A DNA stretch of 64,000 nucleotides, taken from contig NZ_FOSV01000004.1 of NCBI RefSeq assembly GCF_900114375.1, positions 124,001 through 188,000 of the forward strand. The letters are read 5' to 3'. Position 1 is the stretch's first letter; each line of letters opens with the position of its first letter. Below are positions 61,096-64,000 of the stretch, one piece after another. The notes below the pieces were generated by a model. It saw only the letters and a program-made list of their open reading frames with translations, ran no database searches and was not told where the DNA came from. Both the position numbers and the translations under genes were made by a program. This stretch comes from Methylorubrum salsuginis (GTDB taxonomy: Bacteria > Pseudomonadota > Alphaproteobacteria > Rhizobiales > Beijerinckiaceae).

Positions 61096-61533
61096 ATGGC
61101 CCGCTACCAGATCATCGACATCGCGACCGGCCGCAAATGCAACGTCGTCGAGTGGGACGGCGAAGCCCCCTACGCGCCCTCGGATGGACAGCGCATCGAG
61201 CCTGACGACGGCAGGCCGCTTTGGAGTGAGGCCCCGCCCGATACGGGACTGCCCGCGATCTCGGATCGCCAGTTCGCCCAGGCCTTGGCCGACCTCGGCG
61301 TGATCGCGCGCGCGGAGGCCCTCGCCTTCGTCAAGCGCGGCGAGGTGCCGGCGGCCCTCAAGGCTGCCATCGACGCCATCCCCGATGAAGCCGAACGCTT
61401 CGCCGCCGACATGCAGGTGAGCGGCGCAACCGTATTCGAGCGCGCCCACCCGAGCACCCTGGCGCTGGCCCACGCACTGGGCTGGTCGGAGGCGCGGATG
61501 GACGAGCTCTGGCGCCGTGCCGCAGCCCTTTAG
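61096..61533 (+). CDS. Hypothetical tail-associated protein
   Basis: A 145-residue acidic protein. The N-terminal 35 residues look like a small beta domain (YQIIDIATGRKCNVVEWDGE) and the rest is helical (DRQFAQALADLGVIARAEAL, AADMQVSGATVFERAHPST). Helical proteins of this type often accompany phage tail fibre genes. It starts 11 bp after the DUF2793 gene with GAGGAGAAG upstream. No known function; a chaperone or accessory role to the fibre is a guess. Confidence 0.7.
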   Translation: MARYQIIDIATGRKCNVVEWDGEAPYAPSDGQRIEPDDGRPLWSEAPPDTGLPAISDRQFAQALADLGVIARAEALAFVKRGEVPAALKAAIDAIPDEAERFAADMQVSGATVFERAHPSTLALAHALGWSEARMDELWRRAAAL

Positions 61534-61568
61534 CGCCCGGCATCCTTCCCCAATACTGGAGAACCACC

Positions 61569-62153
61569 ATGGACCTCAGCCGTATCGGCGAGGCCGCTCT
61601 CGTCGCGCGCGAGGGGCGGCGGTTGGAGGCCTATCGCGACAGCGTCGGCATCTGGACGATCGGCGTCGGCCACACCGCCGCCGCCGGTCCGCCGCTGCCG
61701 CGCGCGGGCCTGCGCATCACCGCGGCCGAATGCGACGCGATCTTCGCCCGCGACATCGCCCGCTTCGTCCGCACCGTCGATCAGGCGTTGCCGGCGCCGC
61801 TGCCGCAGCATGCTTTCGACGCCCTGGTCTCGCTCGCCTTCAACATCGGCCCGGCGGCCTTCCTGCGCTCCACCGTCCTGCGCCGGCTGCGGGCCGGGGA
61901 TCGGGAGGGGGCGGCCGAGGCCATGCTGATGTGGAACCGCCCGGCCGTGCTGATCCCGCGGCGGCAGGCGGAAGTCGATCAGTTCCGCACCCCCTACGAG
62001 ACCGCCCTGCCGCGGGCGCGGCGCGGCGATCCGCAGCCGGTCGCCGCGCCTGCGCCCGTCCGGCCGGACACGCCCGCCGCCCCGCCCATCGCCGCGGCAC
62101 CGCCTGCCGGCTGGCTCGCCCGCCTGCGGGCGTGGCTCGGCGGCAGCCGCTGA
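61569..62153 (+). CDS. GH24 lysozyme (endolysin)
   Basis: A 194-residue phage-type lysozyme that cleaves peptidoglycan. The T4-type catalytic triad is in place: Glu15, Asp24 and Thr30 in REGRRLEAYRDSVGIWTIGVGHT (shown at 14-36; spacing 9 and 6 as in T4 lysozyme 11/20/26). Later FDALVSLAFNIGPAAF and RPAVLIPRRQAEVDQF complete the family pattern. The C-terminus has a Pro/Ala-rich linker and a short WLARLRAWLGG tail. No signal peptide, so export needs a holin. Likely lysis enzyme of the GTA cluster. Confidence 0.93.
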   Translation: MDLSRIGEAALVAREGRRLEAYRDSVGIWTIGVGHTAAAGPPLPRAGLRITAAECDAIFARDIARFVRTVDQALPAPLPQHAFDALVSLAFNIGPAAFLRSTVLRRLRAGDREGAAEAMLMWNRPAVLIPRRQAEVDQFRTPYETALPRARRGDPQPVAAPAPVRPDTPAAPPIAAAPPAGWLARLRAWLGGSR

Positions 62154-62183
62154 CACCCGCACCCCCGAAAAAGGATATCCGCC

Positions 62184-62738
62184 ATGCTCACGACCGAACC
62201 CGCTCCGCGGCCCTCCGCCATGGGCCTGCGGGGGATGCTGCTCGCCTGCGCCTTCCTGCTCGTGGCGCCCCAGGCCTGCTCCCCGGCCCACGCCACCGAC
62301 GCCGCCGCGATCGTGCTGCCCTGGGGCGACGGGCTCGCCGCCCTGGCCCAGGGGCTCGCCGCCCTGGCGACGCCCGTACTCGCCACGGTCGTCGCGGCGC
62401 TGGTCGCCCGCATCCTGGGGCCGTTGCGGCTTCTCGTCACCGACGCCCTGGTCGAACGGCTGGTGCGCAACGCCACCGACTACGCCCTCAACGCCGTCGC
62501 CGGCGCCGTCCGCGGGCGTACGCTCACGGTCTCCCTCGGCTCGGCGGTGATCGCGCGGGCCGTGCAGCGGGCGCTCGACGAGGCGCCGAGTTGGCTGATC
62601 CGGGCGGCGGGCGGCGGCGAGGGCGTCGCCGCCAAGGTGTTTCGCGCCCTGCCGCTGGAGGAGGGGGCGACCGCCGCCAACACCCTGCGCCCCGCCCTGG
62701 AGCGCGTCCTCGGTCCCGTTCCGCCCCGGAGCGGCTGA
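62184..62738 (+). CDS. Hypothetical membrane protein, lysis-cassette candidate
   Basis: A 184-residue protein with a hydrophobic N-terminus (GLRGMLLACAFLLVAPQACS) that could be a signal or a TM helix. A second hydrophobic segment (ALAQGLAALATPVLATVVAALVARILGPL, about 50-80) follows, then a soluble helical remainder. Located between the endolysin and a single-TM coiled-coil protein, it is a candidate holin-type or accessory protein. No family recognised. AAAGGA upstream of the ATG. Confidence 0.65.
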   Translation: MLTTEPAPRPSAMGLRGMLLACAFLLVAPQACSPAHATDAAAIVLPWGDGLAALAQGLAALATPVLATVVAALVARILGPLRLLVTDALVERLVRNATDYALNAVAGAVRGRTLTVSLGSAVIARAVQRALDEAPSWLIRAAGGGEGVAAKVFRALPLEEGATAANTLRPALERVLGPVPPRSG

Positions 62739-62786
62739 CCGGAGGGCGGTGCCCCGCCCATCCCGACCGCTGCGCCGGAGGCCCCC

Positions 62787-63140
62787 GTGGACAAGATCGC
62801 CATCGAGGCCGCCCGGCTGCTGTTCTCCGACGGCGGGGCCGGCTGGATCGTCGCGGTCCTGCTCGGCCTCGCCTGCCTGCACCTCTACCGCGACAGCCTG
62901 CGCACCCTGGAGGCGCGCATCGAGGAGACCGGCACCACGGCCGCCGCCCTGGAGCGGGCCTCCCAGACCAACGCGGCGGTGGCCGCCGCCCTGGAGAGCC
63001 GCACCCGCGTGCTGGAAGACCTCACCCGCCTCTCCGGCGAGATCGCCCGCGAGGTCGAGCGCAGCGACGCCCGCGCCCGCGAGAAGCTCGAGGAGATCCT
63101 CCGGCGTCTCGGCGAGCTTCAACACCGCCCGCGGGCCTGA
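62787..63140 (+). CDS. Single-TM coiled-coil protein (spanin/holin-like candidate)
   Basis: A 117-residue protein that starts with GTG. One TM helix (about 19-36, GWIVAVLLGLACLHLY) is followed by a long coiled coil (about 40-112, SLRTLEARIEETGTTAAALE and KLEEILRRLGEL). This layout is typical of inner-membrane spanins and of some phage holin-like proteins. It is downstream of the endolysin. Function inferred from topology and context only. Confidence 0.65.
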   Translation: MDKIAIEAARLLFSDGGAGWIVAVLLGLACLHLYRDSLRTLEARIEETGTTAAALERASQTNAAVAAALESRTRVLEDLTRLSGEIAREVERSDARAREKLEEILRRLGELQHRPRA

Positions 63141-63167
63141 CCGGCTTGTCGAATCGGGAGGGAAACG

Positions 63168-63392
63168 ATGTTCCCGCGCTTGTCCCCTGCGGGCCCCGTC
63201 TGGCGCCCCGTGAGCGTTCGCCGCCGCAGCCGGGCCGCCGCCGGCCGTCTCGCGGCCGCGCTCTGCGGCTTCGAGCGCTCGATCGTCGCGCTCCGCAAGG
63301 CCGCGCTCGACCATGTCGACAGCCAGGATCCGGCGAGCCTGACCCTGCGCGGCTTCCTCGATCGCCGGGCCGAGCGCGGCCGGACGGCGTGA
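63168..63392 (+). CDS. Small basic hypothetical protein
   Basis: A 74-residue Arg-rich protein (PRLSPAGPVWRPVSVRRRSR, ALRKAALDHVDSQDPASLT). GGAGGGAAACG just before the ATG is a good ribosome binding site. It is the last gene in line with the GTA tail block. No family recognised; could be an accessory or unrelated gene. Confidence 0.5.
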   Translation: MFPRLSPAGPVWRPVSVRRRSRAAAGRLAAALCGFERSIVALRKAALDHVDSQDPASLTLRGFLDRRAERGRTA

Positions 63393-63453
63393 CGCCGCCG
63401 GGGAACCCGCGCCGCGATCCTGGCTTAACCTGCACCGTAGCGCGCCCGCGACC

Positions 63454-63936
63454 ATGGCAACCGACCGAAAATCCGCATTCTCTCGTCTTGGTCGGCATCT
63501 CGGTGGGCTCGGCGTCCCGAACATTCAGGACGCATTCAGTGCCCTGGCGCGAATGTCGTTGCCGATGCGCCAAGCTTTCGCCCTGTTGATCGTCGTCTCG
63601 ACCGCCGCGGTTCTCGCGGCGGGCGCGGTCGGCCCCCTCGCCGAGGAGACCGGCGCCCTCGCCCCCGTCCCGGAGGTGCGCGAGCCGATGAACCGCGGCG
63701 ACGACTGTCTGTCGCCCGCCGACCTGCGCGAGGCGGTGGCCGAGAAGCGCGTGGTGCCGCCGATCGCCGCGATCCGCGCCGCGCGCCAAGCGATTCCCAG
63801 GGCCGAGATTCAGCGCGCCCGGCTGTGCCGCCACGATGCCGGCCTCGTCTACCTGCTCACCGCCCTGCGCCGGGACGGGCACTTCGTCCAGGTCATGGTC
63901 GACGGCCAGTCGGGGCAGGTCAGCGGGCAGTGGTAA
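63454..63936 (+). CDS. Hypothetical membrane-anchored protein, PepSY-like C-terminus
   Basis: A 160-residue protein with one TM helix (about 37-57, MRQAFALLIVVSTAAVLAAG). A mature region follows that ends LCRHDAGLVYLLTALRRDGH and FVQVMVDGQSGQVSGQW, which resembles the end of a PepSY-type domain. It is outside the GTA proper by content. Its ribosome binding site is weak. The last 64 bases of the window hold nothing recognisable. Confidence 0.65.
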   Translation: MATDRKSAFSRLGRHLGGLGVPNIQDAFSALARMSLPMRQAFALLIVVSTAAVLAAGAVGPLAEETGALAPVPEVREPMNRGDDCLSPADLREAVAEKRVVPPIAAIRAARQAIPRAEIQRARLCRHDAGLVYLLTALRRDGHFVQVMVDGQSGQVSGQW

Positions 63937-64000
63937 GGGCGCTGCGAAGTTGCCCATGCTGAAGGATTGAGAAACGTCGCTGCGAATAGATATTCCCGGC

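Noticed and set aside
43997..63392. Active prophage interpretation of the particle gene cluster
   Set aside because: No integrase, repressor, replication or attachment-site features were seen, and the gene order is that of GTA; a decayed prophage remains possible in principle.

Overview
The window is high-GC alphaproteobacterial DNA that reads as Methylobacterium/Methylorubrum. The pointers are a formaldehyde-activating-enzyme (Fae) paralogue, a GCG_CRPN-type secreted small protein, the aerobic (cob) B12 route under a cobalamin riboswitch, an alphaproteobacterial gene-transfer-agent (GTA) cluster, and dispersed repeats that I associate with this group. The genus is inferred from gene content only. 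Genes are dense and many start codons overlap the preceding stop codon.

Layout. 1-8.3 kb: an OprB-type sugar porin, then a fructose phosphotransferase operon (fruB-fruK-fruA, minus strand) facing a LacI-type regulator, with two TGAAAACG-type operators in the divergent gap. 8.4-13.1 kb: a heavy-metal RND efflux pump and its adaptor (czcB-czcA order, no outer-membrane channel gene). 13.7-24 kb: a secreted small protein and an exoprotein island. The island holds a 1,863-residue RTX/beta-helix protein read divergently from two exported sialidase-fold (BNR) proteins, and ends in a frameshifted RTX remnant beside an AT-rich patch. 24-32 kb: a membrane diguanylate cyclase, a YedE-type transporter coupled to a secreted double rhodanese, small hypothetical genes, a divergent Fae paralogue with a FruR-like box, and a HipBA toxin-antitoxin pair.

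31.4-43.1 kb: cobalamin. cobU/cobP-cobO run on the minus strand. A cobalamin riboswitch on the plus strand precedes a tightly packed operon: cbtB-cbtA (cobalt uptake), DUF1636, cobW, a DUF4349 lipoprotein, cobN, cobG, cobH, cobI, cobJ. cobN carries a 155-bp inverted-repeat element that is read through in frame.

44.0-63.4 kb: a GTA-type cluster in RcGTA order: g1 (small terminase-like), g2 terminase, g3 portal, g4 protease, g5 capsid, g6-g9 connectors and tail, g10/g10.1 chaperones, g11 short tape measure, g12-g15 baseplate. It is followed by a glycine-rich DUF2793 protein, a GH24 endolysin and small membrane proteins that could form a lysis cassette. No integrase, repressor or replication gene is visible, which fits a GTA better than an active prophage. 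Two exported trypsin-like proteases lie antisense between g5 and g6, and a 14-of-16 match to the parS centromere site lies between g2 and g3. These GTA-associated oddities and the in-frame element in cobN are the most unusual features of the window.
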